Notes: generated by a model not told the origin, from the sequence alone. 64,000 bases of DNA from Runella rosea (GCF_003325355.1 NZ_CP030850.1:6709001-6773000); one strand, 5' to 3'. Counted from the stretch's first letter, positions 35,920-45,087 are shown. Translations and numbers: made by a program.

Positions 35920-36324
35920 ATGACAAAAAATAACCATTATTTAACCGTAAGTACCCTTTCGTTTTTCTTGCTTTTTTTCGTTTTTTGCTGTTCTTCCGCA
36001 CCAGATAAAGTGGGAAATTTAGATTTAGTAAAATGGCGAAGTGACCGAGGTGGATGTGGCGACGTCAGAAAAGGGCTTGAAAAAGAATTTGTAAAAATAC
36101 AGAGTGAGCTTTTGGGTAAACATATCGACGATGTAGGGTACATGCTGGGCCGCCCCGACATTCAACAGCTGGGTTCACGGGATCAAAAATTCTACGTTTA
36201 TTTCGTAGAAAAAGGAATTCATTGTACTGATATTACCCAAAAATCAGCCGCTCAAAAAGTGATTTTACGTTTCAACGCCGTAGGCTTACTTTCTGAAATT
36301 ACTTTTCAGGCACGACCTTTGTAG
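35920..36324 (+). CDS. Small lipoprotein, BamE/OmlA-like fold suspected
   Basis: 134 residues from ATG 35920 (MTKNNHYLTVSTLSFFLLFF) with lipobox FVFCC; an ATG at 35896 is also in frame. The mature part reads LLGKHIDDVGYMLGRPD, then KFYVYFVEKGIHC and VILRFNAVGLLSEITF, a pattern like the two-helix, three-strand BamE/OmlA domain. It starts 30 bp after the glutaminyl cyclase and is probably cotranscribed. Confidence 0.7.
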   Translation: MTKNNHYLTVSTLSFFLLFFVFCCSSAPDKVGNLDLVKWRSDRGGCGDVRKGLEKEFVKIQSELLGKHIDDVGYMLGRPDIQQLGSRDQKFYVYFVEKGIHCTDITQKSAAQKVILRFNAVGLLSEITFQARPL

Positions 36325-36397
36325 AGGAATTAAAAGATAATCTGTTCATTGCCCGAACGATTAACTTTTGGCAGTCAACATTTAACTTCACAATTCG

Positions 36398-37786
36398 ATG
36401 CGTTTTTCCGTTGCTTTTGCCCTTTTTATCCTACTATTTTTACCCTTCGTCACGTCAGCCCAACACCTTCGGCACAAAGGGAGTTTGGGCATTAGCTACA
36501 CAGAGGCGAGTGATTCGTTGATGAGTATGCAACACTTGCCCGATAGCCACGGGATTTTAGTGAAGACTGTCATGCCAGATTTTACTGCCGCGCGATTGGG
36601 CATTCAGGCGGGCGATATTTTGGTCTCTATCAATGAAACGGATTCTTTGTACCTGTTCGATTTTCGAAAGTTAGAGCAGGAATTATACGAGCAAGAACCA
36701 ATTTCAATTACCTATATTCGAAATAAAAAGAAAGCCCGAGCCGTTGGGAATGTCGTTGCGGCACCCAAGGAGTTTTCAAAAGGAGAAGTGATTTACGGAG
36801 AGGTTCCCTACCAACGAGGGTATTTGCGTTCCATTGTTCATAAGCCATTGGGAAACAGTCGTTTACCCGCTATATTTTACATTCAGGGACACGAGTGTGG
36901 TTCCGTTCATTTTACAGAAGATTCGCTTTCTCCCGTCAAACAATTAGTGGATGGTTGGGTGAGCGCTGGGTACGTTGTATTTAGGGTTGAAAAACCAGGA
37001 ATAGGAGAGAGTGCTGGCACAAAAGAGTGCATTCGGTTGAGTTATGAAGAAGAAAAGGCCGCTTTTCAGAACGCATTTTCGGCTTTTAAAAAGCTTTCTT
37101 TTGTTGATAGCACCCGGTATTTTCTTTTTGGGCATGCATTGGGTGGAGTACTGGCTCCATTACTGGCGGCCCAATCGGGATCTAAACCGCTGGGTATCAT
37201 AACATACGGAACCGTCGTAAAGCCGTGGTTTGAACACATGATTGATGTATACCGCCAAAAGCCATTATTGTATCAGGAATCATATCAATCTATCGAAGCT
37301 AATACCCGAATGATGATACCATTGTTGTACGAATGGTTGGTACAGGCAAAAACGCCTACGGAGTTGCTTCAAGAGCCTGATTTTGAGGCCATACTTACAT
37401 CCAAAGAAAATCCACTCGCCTACCATAGAGGTACTTTTTTTGGACGTTCGTCAGCGTATTTTACCGAACTTCAGCAGCAAAATCTCACGCAGGCGTGGGC
37501 ACAGGCAGCAGTGCCTACTTTGGCTATTCACGGTGAGTTTGATAGTGAAGCTATCAGCCCAGAATCGGCGCAAAGTATTGCCCGAATTGTTAATGAGGTA
37601 CGTCCTGAGTTGGGGATGTTTAGGCAATTGAAAGGCACTGATCAGCATTTTATTAAAGTAACTTCTTTTGTTGAAGCGGCTCAATTGCAAAAATCTGGGC
37701 GGTATATGGAGTATGCTCGGCGCCATTTTAACCCAGAGATCCTTACGGAAACTGTTCAATGGATGAAACAACTTAACGGGAAATAA
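36398..37786 (+). CDS. Exported PDZ plus alpha/beta-hydrolase-like protein lacking the nucleophile Ser
   Basis: 462 residues. A signal peptide ends PFVTSA with Gln next. Residues about 30-115 are a PDZ domain (LGISYTEA, AARLGIQAGDILVSIN). Residues 130-460 have the alpha/beta hydrolase fold: FYIQGHECGS, VEKPGIGESAG, the elbow FGHALGG, HGEFDSEAI and the late His in TDQHFIKV. In the elbow GxSxG the Ser is Ala247 (codon GCA at 37136, one base from TCA). The acid and His remain. It may thus be a binding protein, or an inactive copy. Confidence 0.85.
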   Translation: MRFSVAFALFILLFLPFVTSAQHLRHKGSLGISYTEASDSLMSMQHLPDSHGILVKTVMPDFTAARLGIQAGDILVSINETDSLYLFDFRKLEQELYEQEPISITYIRNKKKARAVGNVVAAPKEFSKGEVIYGEVPYQRGYLRSIVHKPLGNSRLPAIFYIQGHECGSVHFTEDSLSPVKQLVDGWVSAGYVVFRVEKPGIGESAGTKECIRLSYEEEKAAFQNAFSAFKKLSFVDSTRYFLFGHALGGVLAPLLAAQSGSKPLGIITYGTVVKPWFEHMIDVYRQKPLLYQESYQSIEANTRMMIPLLYEWLVQAKTPTELLQEPDFEAILTSKENPLAYHRGTFFGRSSAYFTELQQQNLTQAWAQAAVPTLAIHGEFDSEAISPESAQSIARIVNEVRPELGMFRQLKGTDQHFIKVTSFVEAAQLQKSGRYMEYARRHFNPEILTETVQWMKQLNGK

Positions 37787-37791
37787 TCTTT

Positions 37792-38094
37792 TTGAATACT
37801 TATCATGATATAACGCTCCAAGAAGCTGAAGCTATGGCTGCCCAACCAGGGAGTATCATTGTGGATGTGCGGGAGCCTTGGGAGTTTGAAGAATTCAGCA
37901 TTGGCGGCACCAATATTCCCCTTGCAGATATTCGAGAACGTCGCTCCGAATTATTTCCTTATCAAACCCTAATCGTAGTTTGTACCAACGGAACCCGCTC
38001 TCGCGTAGCGGCCAAAGATTATTCTCGGGCAGAGGCGTTTCAGGAGAAACAAATTTTTCATCTCAAGGGAGGGATTCTGGAAGTGGAAGATTGA
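37792..38094 (+). CDS. Single-domain rhodanese
   Basis: 100 residues starting with TTG at 37792, 5 bases after the hydrolase gene; the first ATG (37834) would remove the start of the fold. The body has DVREPWEFEEFSIGGTNIPL and the active-site loop VVCTNGTRSRVAA with catalytic Cys. No signal peptide, so cytoplasmic. Rhodaneses carry sulfane sulfur; the target is unknown. Confidence 0.85.
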   Translation: MNTYHDITLQEAEAMAAQPGSIIVDVREPWEFEEFSIGGTNIPLADIRERRSELFPYQTLIVVCTNGTRSRVAAKDYSRAEAFQEKQIFHLKGGILEVED

Positions 38095-38415
38095 GTTTTA
38101 GCTTGATTTTTAGTGGGCTTTAAATCAGCGAGATATAACCAGTATGTGTGAGAAAGTACTGTGATGATCTTGTTATAAATCTACCCTTTTTATTTCTTTA
38201 TTACCTCTTTGCGCTGTCGAACGAGTGTCAGGGACTTTTCCGATTACCGTTTGATAATCGACACTTCAAGGTGTAAAAACAGCAATTCATGCTGTAAGCA
38301 ATTCAGCACCACGGGAAGCTGTACTAGTTTTACATTGTCTTTTACGAACTATCATTTAGCGTAATGATGATTCAGAAGGACTTAAATGTTGTACAATTAA
38401 AATACACAGCTTTCC
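38095..38415. other. Intergenic region without recognisable gene
   Basis: 321 bp between the rhodanese and the collagen-like lipoprotein. I see short imperfect repeats (AGCAATTCATGCTGTAAGCAATTCAGC, of which AGCAATTCA occurs twice, about 38281 and 38298) but no ORF of note, RNA or clear terminator. Confidence 0.4.
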
Positions 38416-39024
38416 ATGAAAACAATTGCAATGTTATTTCTAATGGGCCTTATTGGCCTTTCAGCTTGTAATACCGAAGGAGCGCCTGGCCCGAAAGGGG
38501 ATCCTGGGTCGCAAGGTCCCAAGGGAGATACTGGGTCGCAAGGTCCCAAGGGAGATTCAGGCACGGTAAATGCTCGGAGTTTCATTTACTCCAACCAGCA
38601 GTTTAATGCACTAGGTACTCCAAATTATGATGCCACTACTAAACTGTTCACTTACAATAGTTTTCGGACATATAGTCCACAAAACTACGCTGCAATCGCG
38701 GATAAAGGGGTGGTGTTGGTTTACCTTCGGGACCAACTCAACGCGTGGACTTTAAACACGATTCGGGCCAACTATCTCAATGTAGGAGTGAGCGATACCC
38801 CAAGCGTGATTGAGTCGGTTGTTCGTCCGCAAACTGACAAAGTTCAGATAATGGCAAAATTAACGACGCCATTAGAGACAAATCTATTTATAAATTACAG
38901 ATTTGACGTAAAAATCATTCTGATTGAACCCACTCATTCGGTAATGGGTGCGCTGCGTACGGGTCAGGTTGATGTCAAAGACAGCCGAGCTGTTGAGCGA
39001 TTTTTCAACCTAAAACAGCTTTAA
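38416..39024 (+). CDS. Lipoprotein with short collagen-like repeat
   Basis: 202 residues. Signal peptide with lipobox GLSAC near residue 18. Directly after it come nine or so Gly-X-Y triplets (GAPGPKGDPGSQGPKGD and a second copy), encoded by a 27-bp tandem repeat at about 38502-38560. Residues 52-202 form a beta-rich domain of unknown role (SFIYSNQQFNALGTPNYD, then VVLVYLRDQLNAW). Such lipoproteins may trimerise through the collagen part on the outer membrane. Single gene with a long leader region. Confidence 0.82.
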   Translation: MKTIAMLFLMGLIGLSACNTEGAPGPKGDPGSQGPKGDTGSQGPKGDSGTVNARSFIYSNQQFNALGTPNYDATTKLFTYNSFRTYSPQNYAAIADKGVVLVYLRDQLNAWTLNTIRANYLNVGVSDTPSVIESVVRPQTDKVQIMAKLTTPLETNLFINYRFDVKIILIEPTHSVMGALRTGQVDVKDSRAVERFFNLKQL

Positions 39025-39173
39025 AGTGCGAAGTGGTGGATTGGAGACTTTGAAGGCTTGCTAGGAAACATTAGTCTTTAGTGGACTTCGGCAAATAGTG
39101 TTTGATTATTAATGTTTCATGATCAAATACTCATTTCCCAGATTAGGTCAGAATAAGTCCAAAATGTTAAAAA

Positions 39174-39201
39174 AAGGCTTATGAACTAATTCGTAAGCCT
39201 T
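39174..39201 (-). terminator. Terminator after tRNA-Ala
   Basis: On the minus strand stem AAGGCTTACGAA / TTCATAAGCCTT (one mismatch), loop TTAG, followed by six T. It lies 8 bases past the 3' end of the tRNA. Confidence 0.82.
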
Positions 39202-39208
39202 TCTTGTG

Positions 39209-39282
<74 letters not shown>

Positions 39283-39352
39283 ATATGTCAATTTCCTGTC
39301 TTTTTTGAGTGGATAAAACATCTTTACATGCTGTACCTCTCAAACGGGAATG

Positions 39353-39383
39353 CAAAGATGCGGGTCTGATATGACATTTGCAA
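39353..39383 (-). promoter_or_regulatory. Promoter of tRNA-Ala
   Basis: On the minus strand TTG (39381-39383), 20-bp spacer, then CATCTTTG (39353-39360), one base off the Bacteroidetes -33/-7 consensus. Confidence 0.6.
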
Positions 39384-39403
39384 GTTGGATTTAAAAAAAA
39401 TAT

Positions 39404-40792
39404 TCAATAAGAAACTTGAATGTCATTGCCTTCCAATACTTGTACGATAGACTTGGAGCGTTCGCGAAGCTGTAGGTCCTGAGCTACAGGGTTTTCACGT
39501 AAATAAACCTTTTTGAGCTGACGCAGGTGGGGAATGGGAGCAGGTACCTCACTCAGATTGTTATAGCTCATATCAATCTCTTCAACACGTTGCAAATACG
39601 CAATTTGGTTGGGCAGGGTGCTGAACTGATTGTAACCAATGTCCAAAATTTGCAATGATTTAAGTTTTCCAATGCTGTTGGGAAGTTGGGCGAGCCGATT
39701 ATGGTGCATATAGAGGGTTTGGAGGTTTTTTAATTTCCCCAGATTGTTGGGTAGTTGGGTGAGTTGGTTGTGAGAAAGGGCCAGTTGTTGCAATTTTCGC
39801 ATCCGACTCAAGGAAGAAGGCAGGGTAGAGAGTTCATTGTAATAAACGTCTAATACCTCCAGCCGTCGCATTTTTACAATACCTTTGGGGATAGATTTAA
39901 GTCCACAAGAATATAGATTGATGTCCTGTAAACGCCGCATTTTAGTAAAACTCCGATTATTAAGCGCCGTGAGATTGTTGTAACCCATCCACAAACTTTT
40001 GAGTCGTCGGCAGTTTTTTACAGCCGCTGGGATGTTCGTAAATTGATTCCCTTGTATGTTTAAAATCCGTAGGGTTTTGTTTTTAGGGAGCTGTAACTTG
40101 CCGTCTGTCAATTGATTACTGTTGAGCCAAATCTGTTGTAATTTTGGAAGGCGGGTTATGTCAATAGAAACGTTTTTCAGTTCGTTAAAACTTAGATTTA
40201 GCTCCTTCATATTGGAGAATCGATAAATAACGTCAGGCACCTTCGTGAGTTCCAATTGGTTTAGGGCCAAAATCTTGACGGTATCGGGGCGGGTAGTCGA
40301 CAGGGCGGCTTCCAAGCTGCTGATGACGCTGTCGCCTTTTGGAATCGTTCGGATAAGCCCCAGGTTTAGGAAATGGGAGGATACATGCGAAGAAACGATT
40401 TTGACGCCAAAACGGTAATTATCAAGTAATATTCGGAGAGAGTCAATGAGCTCTTTTTCCGATTGGGGCGAAATTCTACCGCGTATTTCGTACAAAAGAT
40501 ATTCAAACTTACCGGTTTTACCAGTGTAAAGATGGTACGTAATAGCGGCAGGGTCGGTCCGAATGCCAAAAATTTTACGGGCAATTTGGCTTTTTCGACG
40601 AAGAAGCGCGTTTTCTTCTTTTACATATTCTTCCCGCGTACCCTCATAAAATAGTCGTTGTCCACGGTATAAACTATCTAACTTCCGATACGTAAAACCT
40701 TTCTTTGCCGCTTCGGCAAAATGCATGATGTTGATTTGGGCTGAAGCAGAAAAGAGGCTCAAAAAAAACAGTGTTCCGTAGATGAGTTTCAT
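39404..40792 (-). CDS. Exported leucine-rich-repeat protein
   Basis: 462 residues. Signal peptide ends FSASA with Gln next. Residues about 30-165 are a domain of unknown type; from about 170 to 440 come some eleven LRRs of 23 residues (LxxLxLSxNxLTxLPxxLGxL). A Lys/Gln-rich C-terminal tail ends VLEGNDIQVSY. No sorting domain is seen, so it is probably periplasmic or outer-membrane bound. LRRs bind proteins; the partner is unknown. Confidence 0.9.
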   Translation of the reverse strand: MKLIYGTLFFLSLFSASAQINIMHFAEAAKKGFTYRKLDSLYRGQRLFYEGTREEYVKEENALLRRKSQIARKIFGIRTDPAAITYHLYTGKTGKFEYLLYEIRGRISPQSEKELIDSLRILLDNYRFGVKIVSSHVSSHFLNLGLIRTIPKGDSVISSLEAALSTTRPDTVKILALNQLELTKVPDVIYRFSNMKELNLSFNELKNVSIDITRLPKLQQIWLNSNQLTDGKLQLPKNKTLRILNIQGNQFTNIPAAVKNCRRLKSLWMGYNNLTALNNRSFTKMRRLQDINLYSCGLKSIPKGIVKMRRLEVLDVYYNELSTLPSSLSRMRKLQQLALSHNQLTQLPNNLGKLKNLQTLYMHHNRLAQLPNSIGKLKSLQILDIGYNQFSTLPNQIAYLQRVEEIDMSYNNLSEVPAPIPHLRQLKKVYLRENPVAQDLQLRERSKSIVQVLEGNDIQVSY

Positions 40793-40897
40793 GGCTAATT
40801 AGGGTTATTGACTCATTAACTACGAAATTAGTTTTAATTATATATATATCAAACCTTTTTATAGAAAAAACTTATATATAACTAAACAACAAGTCAA

Positions 40898-41911
40898 TTA
40901 TCTTGATAACTTCCCTGATGTATCTCCCGTTGCCAATCGTTGTATCTCATCTACGCTTACCAAATTGAAGTCGCCCTCTATGGTGTGCTTTAGTGCGGCG
41001 GCGGCAGTGGCAAAATCAAGGGTACGTTGCAAGTCTCTCTTGAAATAATCGTAGCCAAACAGAAAACCAGCAATGAATGCATCCCCGCTTCCGATTCGGT
41101 CTACGATGTGGTGGAGGTCGTGGGTGATGGTTTTGAAATAGGTGTGGCCGTCAAAAGCCTTCCCTTTCAATTCATTGTGCGATGCACTGATGGACTGCCG
41201 TTTGGTGTCCAATGCCAATTTTAGGTTTGGAAAGCGTTCCATGACTTGTTTCATCGTTGAGACCCAGCCGTTTTTGTCGCCCGATTTGGGGTAAATATCA
41301 AACAATTCGTCGGCGTTGGAATTTCCACACACAATCAGGTCGCAGTGCTCGACCAATTCTGGCATTACTTCTTTGGGCGTCTTGCCCCATTGCCAGAGTC
41401 CTTTGCGGTAGTTTACATCTGCCGACACTTTTACTCCCAATTTACGCGCGGTTCGAACGGCTTGTAGGCAGGCGTGAGCGGCACTTTTAGACAAAGCGGG
41501 CGTAATGCCCGTAAAATGAAACCAATCGGCCCCCTTAAGAATACGCTCCCAGTCAAATTCTCGCTCATCAAGCGTACAAAAAGAGTCATTCATGCGGTCG
41601 TAGATTACCTGACTTGCCCGGGCATTGGCCCCGTTTTCAACGTAATAAACAGGTAGTCGGTCGCCCCCAAAATGAATTTCGGAAGTATTGAGTCCATATT
41701 TGCGAAGGTACATGATGGCGGCACGACCCATATCGTTATCGGGAAAACGTGTTACGTGCACTGCTTCCACGCCCCACTGGGCGGTTGCAATCCCGACATT
41801 GGCTTCGCCACCAGCATACGTTATATCAAACTGATGGGCTTGTACAAAGCGCGTGAATCCCGGCGGCGACAGCCGCATCATGATTTGACCGAACGTAACA
41901 ATTTTTTTCAT
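40898..41911 (-). CDS. kdgK: PfkB-family sugar kinase, probably 2-keto-3-deoxygluconate kinase
   Basis: 337 residues from the ATG at 41911 (MKKIVTFGQIMMRL); a GTG two codons earlier is also in frame. PfkB signatures: AGGEANVGIA near the N-terminus and the C-terminal DRIGSGDAFIAGFLFG with catalytic Asp. The N-terminal MRLSPPG and the segment SADVNYRKGLW are like KDG kinases, which phosphorylate KDG in uronate breakdown. No KDPG aldolase lies next to it. It follows the beta-barrel gene by 6 bp on the same strand. Confidence 0.87.
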   Translation of the reverse strand: MKKIVTFGQIMMRLSPPGFTRFVQAHQFDITYAGGEANVGIATAQWGVEAVHVTRFPDNDMGRAAIMYLRKYGLNTSEIHFGGDRLPVYYVENGANARASQVIYDRMNDSFCTLDEREFDWERILKGADWFHFTGITPALSKSAAHACLQAVRTARKLGVKVSADVNYRKGLWQWGKTPKEVMPELVEHCDLIVCGNSNADELFDIYPKSGDKNGWVSTMKQVMERFPNLKLALDTKRQSISASHNELKGKAFDGHTYFKTITHDLHHIVDRIGSGDAFIAGFLFGYDYFKRDLQRTLDFATAAAALKHTIEGDFNLVSVDEIQRLATGDTSGKLSR

Positions 41912-41917
41912 ATTCAC

Positions 41918-42706
41918 TTAAAGGGATTGTTCTTTGGGTTTGTCTTTTTTGGCCTTACGTTTTTTCAACGATTGCTTTGCCAGATGAAATGTATCCTTAA
42001 ACAGGGCACTTTCCAACGTAAATCCAAAACTATAATAAGCGCCGTTATAATTTGTGGGTAAATTTTGCTGGTAAATTGCGTACCGATATCCTCCCTGTAC
42101 ACTTAACCCAACCCAGCGGGTGGCTTTCCATTTGGCATAAAGGCCGATTTGGGCAGGCATGAAAAAGTCTTTTCTGCGCCAAATAAACAAGTCGCTTAAT
42201 AGCTTGTTGGCGGTGCTTTGGGTGGCTCCAATGCCCAGTTCTACGGGAATACTAAAACGCCATCGGTTGTTTTCAATGATATTGGGCCAATACATCAGGT
42301 TAAAATAGTACAAATCTGTTTTGGTATAATATCCCAAATTGATGAGTTGGGAGGCATTTTTTCGTAAATCAATCAATCTTAAAAAAGAATTAAATGTAAG
42401 CCAGTAATATCCAAATGTAAGTTCATTTCGATTCCTTCCAAAAGAAATTCCCGTATTTACCCCCCAAATATTAACCAATTTTTTGTCAACAAATGAGCTT
42501 CTGGCGTCCCAATTAAGTGTATATGTAAGCTTTGGTCTGCGCTTAATGGAGTCTTTTTGCATGTCAAATACCCTAGAAAATATCCCTGCGTAAGGTTTTA
42601 ATGTGTCTTCTGGCACCACAGAATGGTGCTCTGAACCAAACGACAGGTAGGCTTGAATGAATGTTAAAAGGCATAAAAAAGGGCAATATAGCCTGTTGCA
42701 ACGCAT
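41918..42706 (-). CDS. Putative outer membrane protein of unknown function
   Basis: 262 residues. N-terminal hydrophobic stretch (CPFLCLLTFIQAYLSFGS) reads as a signal peptide. The body has alternating aromatic/polar strands (ELTFGYYWLTFNSFLRL, YYTKTDLYYFNLMYWP, VGLSVQGGYRYAIYQQN), as in small outer-membrane barrels. The tail is very Lys-rich (KKRKAKKDKPKEQ). No family recognised. It forms an operon with the sugar kinase. Confidence 0.75.
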   Translation of the reverse strand: MRCNRLYCPFLCLLTFIQAYLSFGSEHHSVVPEDTLKPYAGIFSRVFDMQKDSIKRRPKLTYTLNWDARSSFVDKKLVNIWGVNTGISFGRNRNELTFGYYWLTFNSFLRLIDLRKNASQLINLGYYTKTDLYYFNLMYWPNIIENNRWRFSIPVELGIGATQSTANKLLSDLFIWRRKDFFMPAQIGLYAKWKATRWVGLSVQGGYRYAIYQQNLPTNYNGAYYSFGFTLESALFKDTFHLAKQSLKKRKAKKDKPKEQSL

Positions 42707-42927
42707 TTTTTTAAAAAATATCCGTAAAACTTGTCATAAAAACGCTTTATAACTAAAGTTTAGTTTAAAAAACAAAAACGTGGAACAAATTCTATTTACT
42801 CATTGTATTCCTTTTGTACGGAATAAATATGGATAGTTGCTCAGATGCTTATCAAAGAAAAAATTAACATATTTAATCTATAGGAATTAGATAAAAATAA
42901 TTGTTTAACCAAAAATCATCCAATAAC

Positions 42928-43563
42928 ATGTCACTAAGATTAGGCGATGTAGCTCCAGATTTCGAAGCAGACACAACACAAGGTCACGTTAGTTTTCACC
43001 AATGGCTTGGTGATTCGTGGGGGCTTCTTTTTTCGCACCCTGCTGATTTTACGCCGGTTTGTACCACAGAATTGGGCAGAACCGCTCTTCTAAAAGGAGA
43101 ATTTGAAAAACGTAATGTAAAAGTTATTGCGGTAAGTGTGGATGATTTAGAATCTCACAATCGTTGGGTGCCGGATATCAACGAAGTGAACTCCACCGTT
43201 GTAAACTTTCCGATCATAGCCGACAGCGATCGTAACGTGGCAACGTTGTATGACATGATTCACCCCAATGCCAGTGAGAAAGCCACTGTACGTTCAGTAT
43301 TTGTGATTGGACCCGATAAAAAAATAAAATTGACGCTTACATATCCTGCATCAACGGGACGTAATTTTAATGAAATACTTCGGGTAATTGATTCGTTGCA
43401 ATTGACGGCCAATTATCAGGTGGCTACGCCCGCCGACTGGAAAGATGGTGAGGATGTAATTGTGGTTCCTGCGGTTTCGACCGAAGATGCCCAAAAGAAA
43501 TTTACGAAAGGGCTAAATATTGTAAAGCCGTATTTGCGTTATACGCCTCAGCCCAATAAATAA
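42928..43563 (+). CDS. 1-Cys peroxiredoxin (Prx6 group)
   Basis: 211 residues from ATG 42928 (MSLRLGDVAPDFEADTTQGH). Peroxidatic Cys in SHPADFTPVCTTELG, conserved Arg in EKATVRSVFVIGPD, and the long C-terminal domain with TPADWKDGEDVIVVPAV typical of Prx6. It reduces H2O2 and organic peroxides in the cytoplasm. Single gene, closed by a terminator. Confidence 0.94.
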   Translation: MSLRLGDVAPDFEADTTQGHVSFHQWLGDSWGLLFSHPADFTPVCTTELGRTALLKGEFEKRNVKVIAVSVDDLESHNRWVPDINEVNSTVVNFPIIADSDRNVATLYDMIHPNASEKATVRSVFVIGPDKKIKLTLTYPASTGRNFNEILRVIDSLQLTANYQVATPADWKDGEDVIVVPAVSTEDAQKKFTKGLNIVKPYLRYTPQPNK

Positions 43564-43592
43564 AGGTTGTTTGTCGCTATTGTCATTTTATT

Positions 43593-43628
43593 AAAAAGCC
43601 CCTTTCTTCTGTAAGATAGGGGCTTTTT
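43593..43628. terminator. Terminator of the peroxiredoxin gene
   Basis: Perfect 11-bp stem AAAAAGCCCCT / AGGGGCTTTTT with a 14-nt loop and T run. Confidence 0.88.
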
Positions 43629-43742
43629 TTATCCTTTACGTCATAATCAGATGTAGTAACATATAAATAATCCAAAGAATGACTTATCTTTACACCTGAT
43701 ACAGAGCACTTAAAAGCTACCACTTTACCCTTTACCCGAAAA

Positions 43743-44099
43743 ATGAGGAGGTTGAATGCTAAAATCCTTTTAGTAAAGGAGAAGCTGAAGGATATTGATA
43801 CCATTGAGGGAATGGTCAAGGAATCAGGATTCAAGGTTTTATTTTCTTCTGATGTTGATTCAATAGGTTTAGCTCAGGGCTTTAATGAAGGGCCTAATTT
43901 AATTGTGTGCCATTACTCTCAAAGAGAATTTTTTACAAAGAAAAGAGGTACACACATACCCATTATTTTAATTGCTGATGCGAATGAAAAGATAATCCTT
44001 TCAGCCTCATCTTCCCACAAAATTTCCTACTTACATCAGCCTTTTTCGAAGGATGTTTTAAACGCAATTATTGACTTGCTCATTTCCGCCGAAGATTAA
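43743..44099 (+). CDS. Degenerate stand-alone receiver-like protein
   Basis: 118 residues in the CheY pattern: strand AKILLVKEK, helix, strand FKVLFSSD, then LIVCHYS where a receiver has its Asp, strand IPIILIADAN and YLHQPFS where it has KP. So both the phospho-acceptor Asp and the Lys are lost; the first acidic pair is also absent. It has no output domain. It may be a phosphorylation-independent binder or a decaying gene. Codon use looks like that of its neighbours. Confidence 0.7.
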   Translation: MRRLNAKILLVKEKLKDIDTIEGMVKESGFKVLFSSDVDSIGLAQGFNEGPNLIVCHYSQREFFTKKRGTHIPIILIADANEKIILSASSSHKISYLHQPFSKDVLNAIIDLLISAED

Positions 44100-44188
44100 G
44101 GTATCCATAAACGAAGCTTCTATTTGTATTTTAAATGGTTTGTGGCCATTTTTGGCCTTTATCAATTTCTACTTTTAATATTATATTC

Positions 44189-44941
44189 ATGTCACGTATA
44201 GCTCTAATTACTGGTGCCACCTCGGGCATTGGAAAAGCCACCGCCGTCGCCTTTGCGAATGCTGGTATCAATTTAATTTTGTGTGGTCGCCGTCAGGAAC
44301 GATTAACAGAACTAGCAGATGCATTAGGTAAGCAGGTGAAAACCACCACACTCCTTTTTGACGTCCGTGATAGTGCTGATGTATTGAAGGCCATTGCCTC
44401 CCTTCCCACTCATTTTCAGTCTATTGATATTTTGGTTAATAATGCTGGCAATGCGCATGGCATGTCGCCGATACAGGAGGGTGATTTTGGTGATTGGGAC
44501 GCGATGATGGATGGAAATGTGAAAGGACTTTTGTACGTATCAAAGGCGGTGATTGCAGGAATGATTGAACGTGGCAAAGGCCACATTGTGAATATCAGTT
44601 CGGTGGCGGGTAAGCAAACCTACGCCAACGGAGCCGTCTACTGTGCTTCCAAAAAAGCGGTCGAAGCCATTAGCGAAGGGATGCGCCTTGATTTGACCCA
44701 ACACGGGATTAAAATAACCAACATTGCTCCTGGGGCGGTTGAAACAGAGTTTTCGCTTGTTCGATTCAAAGGGGATGAAGGTCGGGCGGCTAAAGTCTAT
44801 GAAGGGTTTGACCCCCTGCGTGCTGAAGATATTGCCGATACAATTTTGTACGCGGTCAATGCGCCAGCACACGTTACCATTGCCGATGTAACTATTTACG
44901 CGGCAGCCCAAGCAGCGCCCACGACCGTTTACCGAAAATAA
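44189..44941 (+). CDS. SDR family oxidoreductase, YdfG-like
   Basis: 250 residues from ATG 44189 (MSRIALITGATSGIGKATAV); the longer frame to 44135 adds residues unlike the family. Cofactor motif TGATSGIG, Arg pair in CGRRQER suggesting NADP, NNAGNAHG, catalytic Ser in NISSVAG and YCASKKAV. It resembles the YdfG NADP-dependent 3-hydroxy acid / serine dehydrogenases. Single gene. Confidence 0.9.
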   Translation: MSRIALITGATSGIGKATAVAFANAGINLILCGRRQERLTELADALGKQVKTTTLLFDVRDSADVLKAIASLPTHFQSIDILVNNAGNAHGMSPIQEGDFGDWDAMMDGNVKGLLYVSKAVIAGMIERGKGHIVNISSVAGKQTYANGAVYCASKKAVEAISEGMRLDLTQHGIKITNIAPGAVETEFSLVRFKGDEGRAAKVYEGFDPLRAEDIADTILYAVNAPAHVTIADVTIYAAAQAAPTTVYRK

Positions 44942-45056
44942 TCATTTGCCCGAATGAATGCATAGTTAATTGAAGGCTTACTTACTTTTTATGTTTCATA
45001 ACTGCACTGAGACTCAGCGAGATTGAAAATAAGCGTAAAAAAACTAAAAAAAATAG

Positions 45057-45087
45057 TTGGAAATGTGTTTTGAAGCCACCATATTTG
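45057..45087 (+). promoter_or_regulatory. Promoter of the tRNA-Val pair
   Basis: TTG (45057-45059), 20-bp spacer, CATATTTG (45080-45087), one base off TAnnTTTG; about 42 bp before the first tRNA-Val. Confidence 0.5.

Noticed and set aside
38502-38560. Possible small CRISPR array
   Set aside because: The repeats are contiguous, code for Gly-X-Y triplets and have no spacers.
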